Assembly: GCA_965212125.1 (NCBI GenBank)
Contig: OZ243045.1
Coordinates: 1,612,001-1,676,000, forward strand
Reading direction: 5' to 3'
DNA length: 64,000 nucleotides
From: CAYRJD01 sp965212125
Lineage (GTDB): Bacteria > Actinomycetota > Acidimicrobiia > Acidimicrobiales > Poriferisodalaceae
Shown: positions 1-8,398 of the stretch, piece after piece
How the letters are laid out: each line of letters opens with the position of its first letter
Position numbering within the stretch: the stretch's first letter is position 1
Notes under the pieces: generated by a model
What the model saw: the letters and a program-made list of their open reading frames with translations, nothing else
The model's database searches: none
Told to the model about the DNA's origin: nothing
Translations under genes and position numbers: made by a program

Positions 1-1055
1 AGGTCGCACGTCGCCTTCATTTGGCGGGTCAGCCCCATCTTTGACAGCGACATCTCCGGCCCGGGCGTGTGCCCCGCTCGCAGCCCGTCCATCACTCGCT
101 GGTTTGACCAGCTCAGCAGCTTTCCGTAGCTGTAAATCTGCACCAGTTGTTGGCGCAGCAGCGCATCGTCGTTGCACTCATAGTGCCGCAGCATCGCGCT
201 CAGCTTTGTGTAGCTGCCGCCAGTTCCGCTAGCGCCCGAACCGATCGATGCGCGCTCGTTCATCAGCGTTGTCAGCGCAACGCCCCAGCCCTTGTTGACA
301 TCGCCCAGGCGCATGTTGTCGGCGACTCGCACGTCGTTGAAATAGACCTCGTTGAAGTTTGCGCCGCCGGTCATCTGCCGCAGCGGACGGATCTCAACTC
401 CCGGCGCTGCCATGTCGACAACGAAACCGGTCAAGCCTTGATGCTTGGGTTGGTCCGGGTCGGAGCGGGCGATCACCTCGCCCAGGTCGCTGTAGTGCGC
501 GCCCGAAGTCCACACCTTTTGTCCGTTCAGCACCCACTCTTCGCCGTCTTTTTCGGCACGCATCTGCAGGCTGGCTAGGTCGGAGCCGGCACCCGGTTCG
601 GAGAAGAGCTGGCAGCCGACAATGTCGGCTCGGTACATCTTGGGCAGCACGTCGGCGGACACTTCGGTCTGCGCGTGCGCCAAGATCGTCGGCGCCACCA
701 TGCCAAGTCCGATGCCGAAAAAGCCTGCGTCGGGCACTTCGAACTGGCTTTCAAGCTGTATCCAGATGCGCTCAAACTTGCGTGGCAGCCCGCCGCCGCC
801 GAGTTCTTTCGGGCCTGACAGCCAGCCGTAGCCAGCGTCAAACTTGGCCGCCCGCCACTTTTTGGATTCGGCTAGTTCTTCTTGCTCTTTGACGCGGTCG
901 ACTTCTTCGAACAGCGCCGCATTGTCGGGACCTTTGCCCCACACAAACTCTTGCCGCTCGGCCTTGCGCTGGCAGTGAGCCTCAAGAAACTCCAGCGCCT
1001 CTGCGGTGAATTGTTCTTCGGTAATTGCTTCGGTGGTGGTTGCCGTATCGGCCAT
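1..1055 (-). CDS. acyl-CoA dehydrogenase, C-terminus outside window
   Basis: Minus-strand reading from ATG at 1055 gives at least 351 residues open through base 1. It is an FAD-dependent acyl-CoA dehydrogenase, which oxidises an acyl-CoA to the 2-enoyl-CoA in the cytoplasm. An N-terminal helical domain is followed by the family's middle-domain signatures CQLFSEPGAGSDLASL and NGQKVWTSGAH, which line the flavin and substrate site, and by the start of the C-terminal helical domain (MNERASIGSG). The start is supported by AAGGGGAG just upstream. Substrate cannot be told; steroid and branched-chain catabolism paralogs of actinobacteria look similar. A palindrome lies directly upstream. The end of the protein lies beyond base 1. 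Confidence 0.93.
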   Translation of the reverse strand, partial: MADTATTTEAITEEQFTAEALEFLEAHCQRKAERQEFVWGKGPDNAALFEEVDRVKEQEELAESKKWRAAKFDAGYGWLSGPKELGGGGLPRKFERIWIQLESQFEVPDAGFFGIGLGMVAPTILAHAQTEVSADVLPKMYRADIVGCQLFSEPGAGSDLASLQMRAEKDGEEWVLNGQKVWTSGAHYSDLGEVIARSDPDQPKHQGLTGFVVDMAAPGVEIRPLRQMTGGANFNEVYFNDVRVADNMRLGDVNKGWGVALTTLMNERASIGSGASGTGGSYTKLSAMLRHYECNDDALLRQQLVQIYSYGKLLSWSNQRVMDGLRAGHTPGPEMSLSKMGLTRQMKATCD

Positions 1056-1072
1056 AACTCCCCTTGGTAGGT

Positions 1073-1101
1073 CACCTAGTTGATGTCTAACTAGTTGTCA
1101 A
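1073..1101 (-). promoter_or_regulatory. candidate operator/promoter upstream of the acyl-CoA dehydrogenase
   Basis: CTAGTT (1076-1081) and AACTAG (1089-1094) form an inverted repeat with a 7-base spacer. It sits just downstream of a TTGACA (1096-1101, minus strand) that could be a -35 box; no good -10 box is visible at 16 to 18 bases. The position, 20 to 45 bases before the start codon, would suit a TetR-type repressor of lipid catabolism. That assignment is inference. Confidence 0.3.
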
Positions 1102-1227
1102 GCGCATTTTATGCCGCGGGCGGGTGCGTTTCGCTAGGCGCGGCTCTGGCGCAGCGCTGGTGCGGTGCGGTAGGCGGTTCAACCCGGGCTGCCGCCCTAG
1201 CTGCGCCGCCCTAACTAGGCTCACGGA

Positions 1228-1521
1228 ATGGGCCAGCCGGTACTTGTCGTAGAAAAGGCTTCAGCCGCTCGCAAAGGCGCGGTGCGGTTTGAAACGAACC
1301 GCCCGCTGACGGGTATGGGTCATCGCTACTACAGCAGTGCCGAAGATGCGATTGACGCCGAGAACCCGGCGGACGTGCTGGCTTGGCGTTTGTTTGAGCG
1401 TGGCGGAGTGGATCGGATTCATGTTTACAGCAACGTCGCCACGATTGATGTCGCCAAGGGCTACGACACTGAGGGCATAGTCGAGATAATCACGGATCTG
1501 TTCTCGTATTACGAGGAATAG
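1228..1521 (+). CDS. Nfu/NifU N-terminal-domain protein
   Basis: A 97-residue protein that consists only of the Nfu_N fold. It shows the family pattern of a phosphate-free N-terminal strand (AVRFETNRPLTG), the HRYYSSAEDA loop, the helix with NPADVLAWRLFERGGVDRIHVYSN and a C-terminal helix. The thioredoxin-like NifU C-terminal domain with its CxxC cluster site is absent, so the protein cannot itself be a classical Fe-S scaffold and may act as a partner. ATG at 1228 has no Shine-Dalgarno; a TAGGCT (1216-1221) six bases before the ATG would suit a leaderless transcript. Its stop overlaps the end of the convergent next gene by 13 bases. Confidence 0.7.
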   Translation: MGQPVLVVEKASAARKGAVRFETNRPLTGMGHRYYSSAEDAIDAENPADVLAWRLFERGGVDRIHVYSNVATIDVAKGYDTEGIVEIITDLFSYYEE

Positions 1522-2705
1522 CCCTCGGCCGCACCGCCGGTTGCGGTCGCGCCAGGCATAGCGCCAGGCATAGCGCTGGCAGCTTCGGCACCATCGGCAT
1601 CGGTAGCACCATCGCCATCGGTAGCACCATCGCCATCGGCGGCACCCGCATCGGCCAGTCGGTGCCGGCCATGACCACCCAGCGCTAGCGGCACCGCACC
1701 AATCAAACTAACCAGCAGGGTCAGCGCGTACAGCAGCAACCCGAACAAGATCGCCTCCGCATCCAGCACTCCCTGACTCGACAGCAAAAAAACCAGCGCC
1801 GCCTCACGCACCCCTAGTCCGCTGATCGAGATCGGCAGCACCTGCACGGTGAGCACGATCGGAATGAACGCAAACAACGCAACAACGCCGGGTCGCACGC
1901 CAATCGACGCCGCCGCCAAGATGGCCGCCACCACCAACGCGACTTGGTAAGCAGCCCCCACCACCAGCAACCGAAGCATGGCGCGCGGCCGCCGGCGATA
2001 CAGCGACAGCCCAACGTGGATGGCACCCAGCGCATCACGAATGACGGTGCCGCCCGCCACTCGCCCCAAGCCACGAGGGTGTTCGGCAGCCCACAGCAGC
2101 CCGGCAAGCAACACCAAAATCCCCAGCGACACGAAAAGCAGAATCCAGCCGGTGGAGTCGGCAAACAAGGTTGGGTCGAGCGCAAGGGCAATCAGCGTCA
2201 TGCCCGGCAGCACCAGCCAGCCGGTGAGCCGCTCAATGACCACCGATGCGAATGACCGGTAGTGGTCGCCGGTGGCGCGACCCAGCCGATTCGTCCGCAG
2301 CACATCGCCGCCGATAGTTGTGGGCAAAAAGTTGCTGACGAACTGGCCGGCTAGGTGGTCTCCCAGCATCGTGCGGAATGAGCAGACCAGCCCCAGCGTG
2401 TGCGCTACCTCCCACCAGCGCACGGCTGCGGCAGCGAACGCCAGTGCGGTAACCAGCACGGCCGCAACCAGCCAGCCGGCGGCGGCGCCGATCGACTCGG
2501 GCCAGACGTCTTCAAAATCGTCGGCCGACACGCGGACGAACACCACTATTAGTAGTGCCGCGCTGATCGCTAGTCGTGCCGCCAGCACCAGAATCCTGCG
2601 GGTCTTGTGGGCGCCGGCCGCTCGTTCTAGCTTGGCTAGCCGGTCTGGCTCAAGCGACTCAATCGTCACGATCGCCTCGCCGGAAATCTCTACTTCGCCG
2701 TTCAC
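1509..2705 (-). CDS. flippase-like / LPG synthase TM-domain membrane protein
   Basis: 398 residues from a GTG start. After a polar N-terminus of about 35 residues there are roughly eight hydrophobic helices with the signatures of the UPF0104 / lysylphosphatidylglycerol synthase TM family: GQFVSNFLPTTIGGDVLR and PISISGLGVREAALV. Members move or modify lipid-linked sugars or lipids in the cytoplasmic membrane; no aminoacyl-transferase domain is attached here. The last 50 residues are a low-complexity tail of repeated ADGDGATDGDG and MPGAMPGA units. It converges on the Nfu-domain gene, and the two coding regions overlap by 13 bases. Confidence 0.8.
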   Translation of the reverse strand: MNGEVEISGEAIVTIESLEPDRLAKLERAAGAHKTRRILVLAARLAISAALLIVVFVRVSADDFEDVWPESIGAAAGWLVAAVLVTALAFAAAAVRWWEVAHTLGLVCSFRTMLGDHLAGQFVSNFLPTTIGGDVLRTNRLGRATGDHYRSFASVVIERLTGWLVLPGMTLIALALDPTLFADSTGWILLFVSLGILVLLAGLLWAAEHPRGLGRVAGGTVIRDALGAIHVGLSLYRRRPRAMLRLLVVGAAYQVALVVAAILAAASIGVRPGVVALFAFIPIVLTVQVLPISISGLGVREAALVFLLSSQGVLDAEAILFGLLLYALTLLVSLIGAVPLALGGHGRHRLADAGAADGDGATDGDGATDADGAEAASAMPGAMPGATATGGAAEGYSS

Positions 2706-2770
2706 GTCGCCCTGACTTTACGCGAGCAGATTGCCTCACACGCACGGGGCTTAGGTGGGCGGCTCCCGGT

Positions 2771-2830
2771 CGTTTCGCGGCTAGCCGTTTCGCGGCCAAT
2801 CGGTTCGTGGCCAGCCGTTTCGTGGCCAGC
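2771..2830. repeat. four tandem 15-bp units in the intergenic region
   Basis: Four units of 15 bp (CGTTTCGCGGCTAGC and variants) lie between the flippase-like gene and tldD. The 253-bp intergenic stretch also holds several GCCCGATAG copies. The 15-bp period stays in frame, but neither strand gives a convincing protein. The repeat could affect expression of the divergent neighbours by copy number. Confidence 0.8.
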
Positions 2831-2958
2831 CGCCGATAGTTCCATGCTCAAGCCCGATAGCCCCCTGCCCGGCGCCAATAGTCGCACGCCCGAGCCCGAT
2901 AGCGTCGGTGGGGCTGGCTGCGCAGTTTGCTAGCCAGCAAATCTAGCCGCCAGGCGAA

Positions 2959-4410
2959 ATGGAGATGCCGATGCTGGAGCTTGATCTGGTTGCGCAAACC
3001 CTGCAAACGGCTCTGGATGCGGGCGGGCAATGGGCGGAGTTGTTCGCCGAGGATCGCCAAAGCACCGGCGCTCTGCTTGACGAAGACCGCATAGAAGACA
3101 TCACCTCTGCGCGCGACGCCGGGGTTGGAATCCGTGTGACCGTTGGCGACATCACCGGATTCGCGCACACGGCTGACCTGAGTGCGGCGGGCTTGGCCGA
3201 TGCCGCTCGCAACGCGGCCGCAGTGGCACGCAACAACACGTCGGGTGCGGGTTCGGCCGGCGGCGATCTGACCAACCTGACGTTTGATACCGGGGCGAAC
3301 GACGGTGGCGCGGCCGGAGGCGCGGGCAGCGGCACCCACCGGGTCAAGATCCTTCCGTCCGACATCCCCAAAGCAACCAAGATCGCTCTGCTGCACACCG
3401 CCAACGACGCCGCCCGCAGCGTTGACGACGCAATCACGCAGGTAACGGTGCGCTACTCCGAAGGACGCCGCCGCCTGCTAGTGGCGAACACCGACGGAGT
3501 GTGCGCCAGCGACGATCAGATCCGCACGCTGTTTTCGGTCGGCTGCGTAGCGAGCGGCGACGGCGGGCTGCAAACCGGGCGTGAAACCGTGGGCTACACG
3601 GTCGGCTTTGAGCTGTTTGACGACTACGACCCAGCCGAGCTAGCCATCAAGTCCGCCAACAGAGCGGTCACGAAGCTGGCCGCACGCCCGGCGCCGATCG
3701 GTGAGGTGCCGGTGGTGATCGCCAAGGGTGGCGGCGGCGTGCTGTTTCACGAAGCCTGCGGGCATGGGCTGGAGGCCGACCTGGTGCGCAAGGGCGCATC
3801 GGTATTTGCGGGTCGCATGGGCGAGCAGGTGGCGTCGCCGCTGGTGACCTTGGTGGACGACGGCACGATGGGCGTGGAGTGGGGCGCTCTGGCGATCGAC
3901 GACGAAGGGCACCGCACCCAGCGCAACGTGCTGATTGAGGATGGCGTGCTGACCGACTACATGTGGGACTGGCTGCGGGCGCGTTCCGATGGGCGTGTTC
4001 CGTCGGGCAACGGTCGGCGTCAGAGCTACAAGCACCTGCCGATGGTTCGCATGACGAACACCTTCGTTACCAACGGCGATGCCGATCCCGACGACATCAT
4101 CGCCGACACTCCGACCGGCGTGTATGTGGCGCAGCTTGGTGGCGGCCAGGTCAACACCGCCACCGGCGATTTCGTGTTCGGCATGACTGAGGCGTATCTG
4201 ATTGAGGACGGCCGCATCACCGAGCCTTTGCGTGAAGGCAACCTGATCGGCAATGGTCCGGCGGTGCTGAACGACATTGATGTGATCGCCAACGATTTTG
4301 AGATGGGCAGCCCGGGCACCTGCGGCAAAGATGGGCAAGGTGTGCCGGTGGGCGACGGCCAGCCGACGTTGCGTGTGCGCAAGCTGACCGTTGGTGGCAC
4401 CGCCACGTGA
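2959..4410 (+). CDS. tldD: TldD metalloprotease
   Basis: 483 residues, typical length for TldD, the catalytic half of the heteromeric TldD/TldE zinc protease. That enzyme degrades unfolded or leader peptides (for example microcin B17 leader and CcdA in E. coli). The zinc motif HEACGH is at residues 264-269 and is followed by GLEADLVRKGAS; the C-terminal PGTCGKDGQGVPVGDGQP strand is characteristic. The gene overlaps tldE by four bases, so the partners are translationally coupled. ATG at 2959 is preceded by AGGCGA. An extra glycine/alanine-rich loop sits near residues 95-120. Confidence 0.95.
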   Translation: MEMPMLELDLVAQTLQTALDAGGQWAELFAEDRQSTGALLDEDRIEDITSARDAGVGIRVTVGDITGFAHTADLSAAGLADAARNAAAVARNNTSGAGSAGGDLTNLTFDTGANDGGAAGGAGSGTHRVKILPSDIPKATKIALLHTANDAARSVDDAITQVTVRYSEGRRRLLVANTDGVCASDDQIRTLFSVGCVASGDGGLQTGRETVGYTVGFELFDDYDPAELAIKSANRAVTKLAARPAPIGEVPVVIAKGGGGVLFHEACGHGLEADLVRKGASVFAGRMGEQVASPLVTLVDDGTMGVEWGALAIDDEGHRTQRNVLIEDGVLTDYMWDWLRARSDGRVPSGNGRRQSYKHLPMVRMTNTFVTNGDADPDDIIADTPTGVYVAQLGGGQVNTATGDFVFGMTEAYLIEDGRITEPLREGNLIGNGPAVLNDIDVIANDFEMGSPGTCGKDGQGVPVGDGQPTLRVRKLTVGGTAT

Positions 4411-5837
4411 GTGGCCGCGAGGCCGGCTCAGATAGCGCTGGCTCAGACAGCGCCAGCCAGCTTTCCGAACTCGCCCGCAGCGTGGTCGGCCAGGCCCGCG
4501 GATCTGAACAGATCGAAGCGTTCGTCAGCGAAGGCCACTCAACCACCGTCAAGGCCTACGACGGTGAAGTCGAGTCGCTGCGTGCCGGCTCCACCGCCGG
4601 GATCGGCATTCGGGTCGTGGTTGACGGGCGGCAAGGGTTCGCCACCGCCGGTTCGCTCAACCCGCAGATCGTCGCCGAAACTTTGGAGGCGGCGCGCGAC
4701 AATCTGACCTTCGCTGAGGTTGACCCCCACCAAGCCATCGCCGAGCCCGACGGGGTGCCCAGCCCCGGACTTGACCTGAGCGACCCGGCGGTGTTGGAGG
4801 TGTCGCAAGAGCAAAGAATCTCCGCCGCCTTGGAGTTGGAGCGGCGCTGCCGCAGCGCTGACCCACGCATAACCGGAGTGCGCGTGGCGGCGTGGTCGGA
4901 CGCCTGGGGTGCTTCTGCTTTGGTCACCACCGCTGGCATTGACGTGTTTGAGCAGGGCGGCAGTTGCTCGATGGGCTGCCAGCCGCTCGCCGCCAGTGGC
5001 GATGAAACTCAGATCGGCTACGGCGGTGATGCTGCGCGCCGACCCGACCAACTGGACATGGACGCGATCATCGCCGACGCCGTCGCCGACGCCACCGGGC
5101 AGCTGGGCGCGACCAAGCCAAGCTCGCAGCGGTTGACGGTGGTGCTCGACCCGGATGTGACCGCTGACTTTTTGGCGATCGTTGCTGGGTCGCTGACCGG
5201 TGACCGCGTGTTGAAGGGGCGGTCGCCGTTTGCCGATCGGGTTGATGAGCAGATAGCCGCCCCGCTGCTGACGCTGAACGACGACCCCACCAATGCCGCA
5301 ACTCTGGGCGCCACAAACTTTGACGGCGAGGGTTTGGCCGCACGCAAAAACGTGTTGATTGAGGCGGGCGTGTTGCAAGGTTTTCTGCACAACTGCTACA
5401 CCGCTAGACGCATGGGCACCGCCTCCACCGGGTCAGCGGTCGGCGCGGGTGGTGGGTCGCCGGGTGTGGGGTTGCACGCAATGGCCATGCAGCGTGCGGG
5501 TGGTTCTGGCAACGGCACCGCGAACGGCACTGCCACTACCGGCGACGATTCGGTCAAGCAACTACTCAGCGCAGTGCCGAACGGAGTCTTGGTGCGCGGC
5601 GTGCACGGACTGCACAGTGGCGTGAATCCTGTCAGCGGTGATTTTTCGGTCGGCGCTCACGGCAATCACATCACCAACGGCGAGCTAGGCGAACCTTTCC
5701 GGGAAGCCACCATCGCCGGAACGCTGCAAAGAATGCTGCTTGACATTGTCGCCGCAAGCGACTACCCGAAACGGCTCGCTGGCGGGTCAACGATGTACGC
5801 GCTAGCTATCAGCGACGTGGCTCTGTCGGGTTCATAA
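4407..5837 (+). CDS. pmbA: TldE/PmbA protease subunit
   Basis: 476 residues starting at a GTG that overlaps the tldD stop (GTGA). It is the non-metal-binding partner of TldD: the same fold, but the HExxxH motif is missing. The family features LTVVLDPDVTADFL, the LLTLNDDPTN stretch, VLIEAGVLQGFLHNCYTARRMG and the C-terminal VNPVSGDFSVGAHGNHI are present. A glycine- and alanine-rich insertion (about residues 345-375, with NGTANGTATTG) is longer than in most relatives. It likely assembles with TldD in the cytoplasm. Downstream, a TTGACA at 5849-5854 may begin a separate promoter for the PHP gene. Confidence 0.93.
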   Translation: MSGREAGSDSAGSDSASQLSELARSVVGQARGSEQIEAFVSEGHSTTVKAYDGEVESLRAGSTAGIGIRVVVDGRQGFATAGSLNPQIVAETLEAARDNLTFAEVDPHQAIAEPDGVPSPGLDLSDPAVLEVSQEQRISAALELERRCRSADPRITGVRVAAWSDAWGASALVTTAGIDVFEQGGSCSMGCQPLAASGDETQIGYGGDAARRPDQLDMDAIIADAVADATGQLGATKPSSQRLTVVLDPDVTADFLAIVAGSLTGDRVLKGRSPFADRVDEQIAAPLLTLNDDPTNAATLGATNFDGEGLAARKNVLIEAGVLQGFLHNCYTARRMGTASTGSAVGAGGGSPGVGLHAMAMQRAGGSGNGTANGTATTGDDSVKQLLSAVPNGVLVRGVHGLHSGVNPVSGDFSVGAHGNHITNGELGEPFREATIAGTLQRMLLDIVAASDYPKRLAGGSTMYALAISDVALSGS

Positions 5838-5926
5838 ATCCGTTGGCCTTGACAGGCATTGCTAGCGTTTAAGGCGTGCCCGACGACCCGCGCAGTGCCT
5901 GACTCACACAATGCCTGACCCACACA

Positions 5927-6634
5927 ATGCCTAAGCCACGCGACGACGCACTAGCCCGACATCCGCACCTGGCTAACGAGCGTCCGCCGGGTTGGGTGAG
6001 AGTTGACTTTCACTCGCACACGATGTGGTCGGGCGATTCGACCACCACAGCCGCTGAGTTTGCGGAGTACGTGGGCGCCAGCGGGATTGACGTGGTTTGC
6101 ATTACCGATCACAGCGCCATTGCCGGTGCGTTGCATTTGCGAGAGATGCTTGATTGCCGAGTGGTGATCGGCGAGGAGATGCGCACCCACGCGGGCGAAC
6201 TGATCGGGCTTTTTCTGACCGGGCGCATACCGCAAGGGTTGCCGCCGGTTGAAACGGCCAAACGGATTCACGACCAGGGCGGTCTGGTGTATGTGCCGCA
6301 CCCGTTCGATGAGCTGCGCAACAACCTGCGAGCCGACGTGCTCGATGAACTGGTTGAGGCGGGCTTGATAGACGGCATTGAGGTGCTGAACGCAAAAACC
6401 AGTCTGAAAAGTCTCAATCAGCGGGCTGCTGATTACGCGGCCAAGCACGATCTGGCGGTTGGGGCAGGCAGCGATGCGCACATTCCTGAGGCGCTCGGTG
6501 CGGCTTACTTGGAGATGCCTGATTTTGATACCCCCGCGCAGTTCTTGGCTGCTATGCGACAGGGCCGCGCCGTCGGGCATCACTTTGACGCAGCCCGAGC
6601 TTGGCGGGCACGCATCGTGCCCTCTACCGCCTAG
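5927..6634 (+). CDS. PHP-domain phosphoesterase
   Basis: 235 residues with the polymerase-and-histidinol-phosphatase metal site: FHSHTMWSGD (His29, His31), CITDHSAI, GEEMRTHAGELIGL, VPHPFDE and the C-terminal GSDAHIPEALG. These residues bind two or three metal ions, and family members hydrolyse phosphate esters or nucleotides (RNase AM-like, 3',5'-nucleoside bisphosphatases). The exact substrate is unknown. ATG at 5927 follows three near-copies of TGCCTGAC/CACACAATGCC, the earlier ATG of which runs into a stop after seven codons. No clear Shine-Dalgarno is present. Confidence 0.85.
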   Translation: MPKPRDDALARHPHLANERPPGWVRVDFHSHTMWSGDSTTTAAEFAEYVGASGIDVVCITDHSAIAGALHLREMLDCRVVIGEEMRTHAGELIGLFLTGRIPQGLPPVETAKRIHDQGGLVYVPHPFDELRNNLRADVLDELVEAGLIDGIEVLNAKTSLKSLNQRAADYAAKHDLAVGAGSDAHIPEALGAAYLEMPDFDTPAQFLAAMRQGRAVGHHFDAARAWRARIVPSTA

Positions 6635-6663
6635 CCAGCCCCAGCTAGATAGCAGGCGGTTCC

Positions 6664-7590
6664 GTGCCAATACCGCACTCAATCGTGCTGGGCATCGTGC
6701 AAGGGCTGACTGAGTTTTTGCCGGTTTCGTCAAGCGCACATTTGGAGTTGTTGCCGTGGCTGTTTGGGTGGGAGCAATTTGATGGCGACGCGGCGCGTGA
6801 GCAGGCTTTTGATGTTGCGCTTCACATAGGCACTTTGGTTGGCGCGGTGTTTTACCTGCGCGCCGATATCGCCAGGTACGTCAAGGCGGTCATCGCTGAG
6901 GTAGGCGGGCGGCTGCGGCCAGCCAGTGACGGTGCCAGCACGCAAGCGCTGCCACACCAACTAGAGCAGCGGCGCGACGCACGGGTTGGGTTTGCGTTGT
7001 TGTTGTCGGTGATTCCGGCCGCAATCGTCGGAGTGGTGCTGGAGTCCGCGCTGTTGACGCTGGGCGAAGAGGTTTTGGTGATAGCGATCGCACTAGTGGT
7101 CGGCGGTTGGCTGTTGTGGTGGGCCGACCGACACAGCGCTAACCAAAGCAACAAGCACGGCTCGCCCGAACGCCAAATAGACAGCTTCGGCATACGTGAA
7201 TCCGTCTGGCTAGGAATAGCCCAAGCCTGCGCGTTGGTGCCGGGAGTCAGCCGCGCTGGGGCAACCATGACTATCGGGCGGTTGTTGCGATTTGATCGCA
7301 GTGCCGCCGCACGGATTTCATTTTTGATGAGCTTGCCGGTAATAGCTGGTGCGGGAGTTTTCAGAGGGCTGGGGCTAATAGGTGAAAGCGTGCCGTCCGC
7401 TGACTGGACAGCCATGGCGGTCGGCTTAGTGGCCGCTGCGCTGACATCTTGGTTAGCCCTGTGGCTGGTGATCAGGCTGCTGGCACGGGCAGGCGGCTCA
7501 ATCGGGCATCGGTTGTTTAGCGCAACAGCTACCTACCGCACCGCTCTAGCCGTCTTAGCAGCCGTGGTTCTTTTCGCCGGGTGGCGATAA
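6664..7590 (+). CDS. uppP: undecaprenyl-diphosphatase UppP/BacA
   Basis: 308 residues from a GTG start with AGGCGG upstream. It dephosphorylates undecaprenyl diphosphate at the outer face of the membrane, regenerating the carrier for peptidoglycan and wall polymers, and gives bacitracin resistance. The signature GIVQGLTEFLPVSSSAHLEL lies at residues 9-28 and the second catalytic motif PGVSRAGATMTIGRLL near 195-210. About eight membrane helices are visible. It is slightly longer than E. coli BacA because of a polar loop around residues 80-105. The gene converges on the SAF-domain gene, and the 73-base gap holds short CGACTCGCC repeats and no clear terminator. Confidence 0.95.
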   Translation: MPIPHSIVLGIVQGLTEFLPVSSSAHLELLPWLFGWEQFDGDAAREQAFDVALHIGTLVGAVFYLRADIARYVKAVIAEVGGRLRPASDGASTQALPHQLEQRRDARVGFALLLSVIPAAIVGVVLESALLTLGEEVLVIAIALVVGGWLLWWADRHSANQSNKHGSPERQIDSFGIRESVWLGIAQACALVPGVSRAGATMTIGRLLRFDRSAAARISFLMSLPVIAGAGVFRGLGLIGESVPSADWTAMAVGLVAAALTSWLALWLVIRLLARAGGSIGHRLFSATATYRTALAVLAAVVLFAGWR

Positions 7591-7663
7591 ACGCACCGAC
7601 GGCGGCAGATCTCTCGCCCCGACTCGCCCCGACTCGCCTCGTCTCGACGCGACTCTCAAAGTC

Positions 7664-8263
7664 TCAAAGCAGCAAAGGCACCACTACTCCAAAGATGCCC
7701 GCCCGCGCTACTGCCTCGGCGTCGTCCGGCGCTACATCAACCACCCAGCGATCGTCTTGCACCGCAATCACCACTGCCCGCACCCGTTGTGGCGGCACAT
7801 CATTGACCGGCCCGTAAGGGTCAACCTCAGCAAACAACAGCAGTTCCACCTGCGCTCCCGGACTTGCGTTGGGGGCGGATTCGCTAACCGGTATCGCAAC
7901 GCCACGCCGCCCGGCTGGCACCGCCGTCAGCTCCGCCAGATCAGCGGCAGTAAGTAACGCCCCCGCCGGCACCGAGCGCACCAGCGGAGCCAGCTGCGAC
8001 ATATCGCTGAGCGCTTGCTGCGGCACCAAATGTTCCGGCACCGCCACCACTGCGACATCAAGGGCATCAGGCAATGTTCCAGGCGTCAGCAGCCGCAGCG
8101 ATTGCAGCACCGAAACGGGCTGCCCCCAAGCCAGCGCAGCACTGTCGGCACGCCGCTGCGCCGAGCCAACAAGCAACGCAGCCAGCAGAGCTATCGCTCC
8201 CACCACCGCCCAGTGGGTAGCACCAGGTCGCCGGTGCCACCACCTAAGAAATTGAGCCAGCAT
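7664..8263 (-). CDS. SAF-domain (CpaB-like) membrane protein
   Basis: 199 residues when started at the ATG at 8263, which has GGGAG nine bases upstream; an upstream start at 8305 would add 14 residues. One membrane helix (about residues 17-36) is followed by an extracytoplasmic SAF domain: LVRSVPAGALLTAADL, VPAGRRGVAIPV and PGAQVELLLFAEVD. SAF domains occur in pilus assembly CpaB and sugar-binding proteins, but no pilus genes are nearby. In actinobacteria such single-SAF membrane proteins often accompany an FmdB gene, as here. Function unknown. Confidence 0.72.
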   Translation of the reverse strand: MLAQFLRWWHRRPGATHWAVVGAIALLAALLVGSAQRRADSAALAWGQPVSVLQSLRLLTPGTLPDALDVAVVAVPEHLVPQQALSDMSQLAPLVRSVPAGALLTAADLAELTAVPAGRRGVAIPVSESAPNASPGAQVELLLFAEVDPYGPVNDVPPQRVRAVVIAVQDDRWVVDVAPDDAEAVARAGIFGVVVPLLL

Positions 8264-8398
8264 GTAATCACTCCCGCTTGAGATCGGTGTCGGTGCGCCG
8301 TCCAAGATGGAGACGCAGCAGGAGTGAACGACATCACTATGCCATGCCGCTGGGACATTGGCGATAGGGGTTTTGTTAGCGCTGGTTCAGGTTCAGGT

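Noticed and set aside
359..892. Plus-strand frame opposite the acyl-CoA dehydrogenase
   Set aside because: The minus strand gives a clear acyl-CoA dehydrogenase; the plus frame is Arg/Ser-rich and has no family.
2702..2887. Small minus-strand frame over the 15-bp repeats
   Set aside because: Its sequence is a product of the tandem repeat (ETAGHE/ETASRE units), with no start signal and no family.
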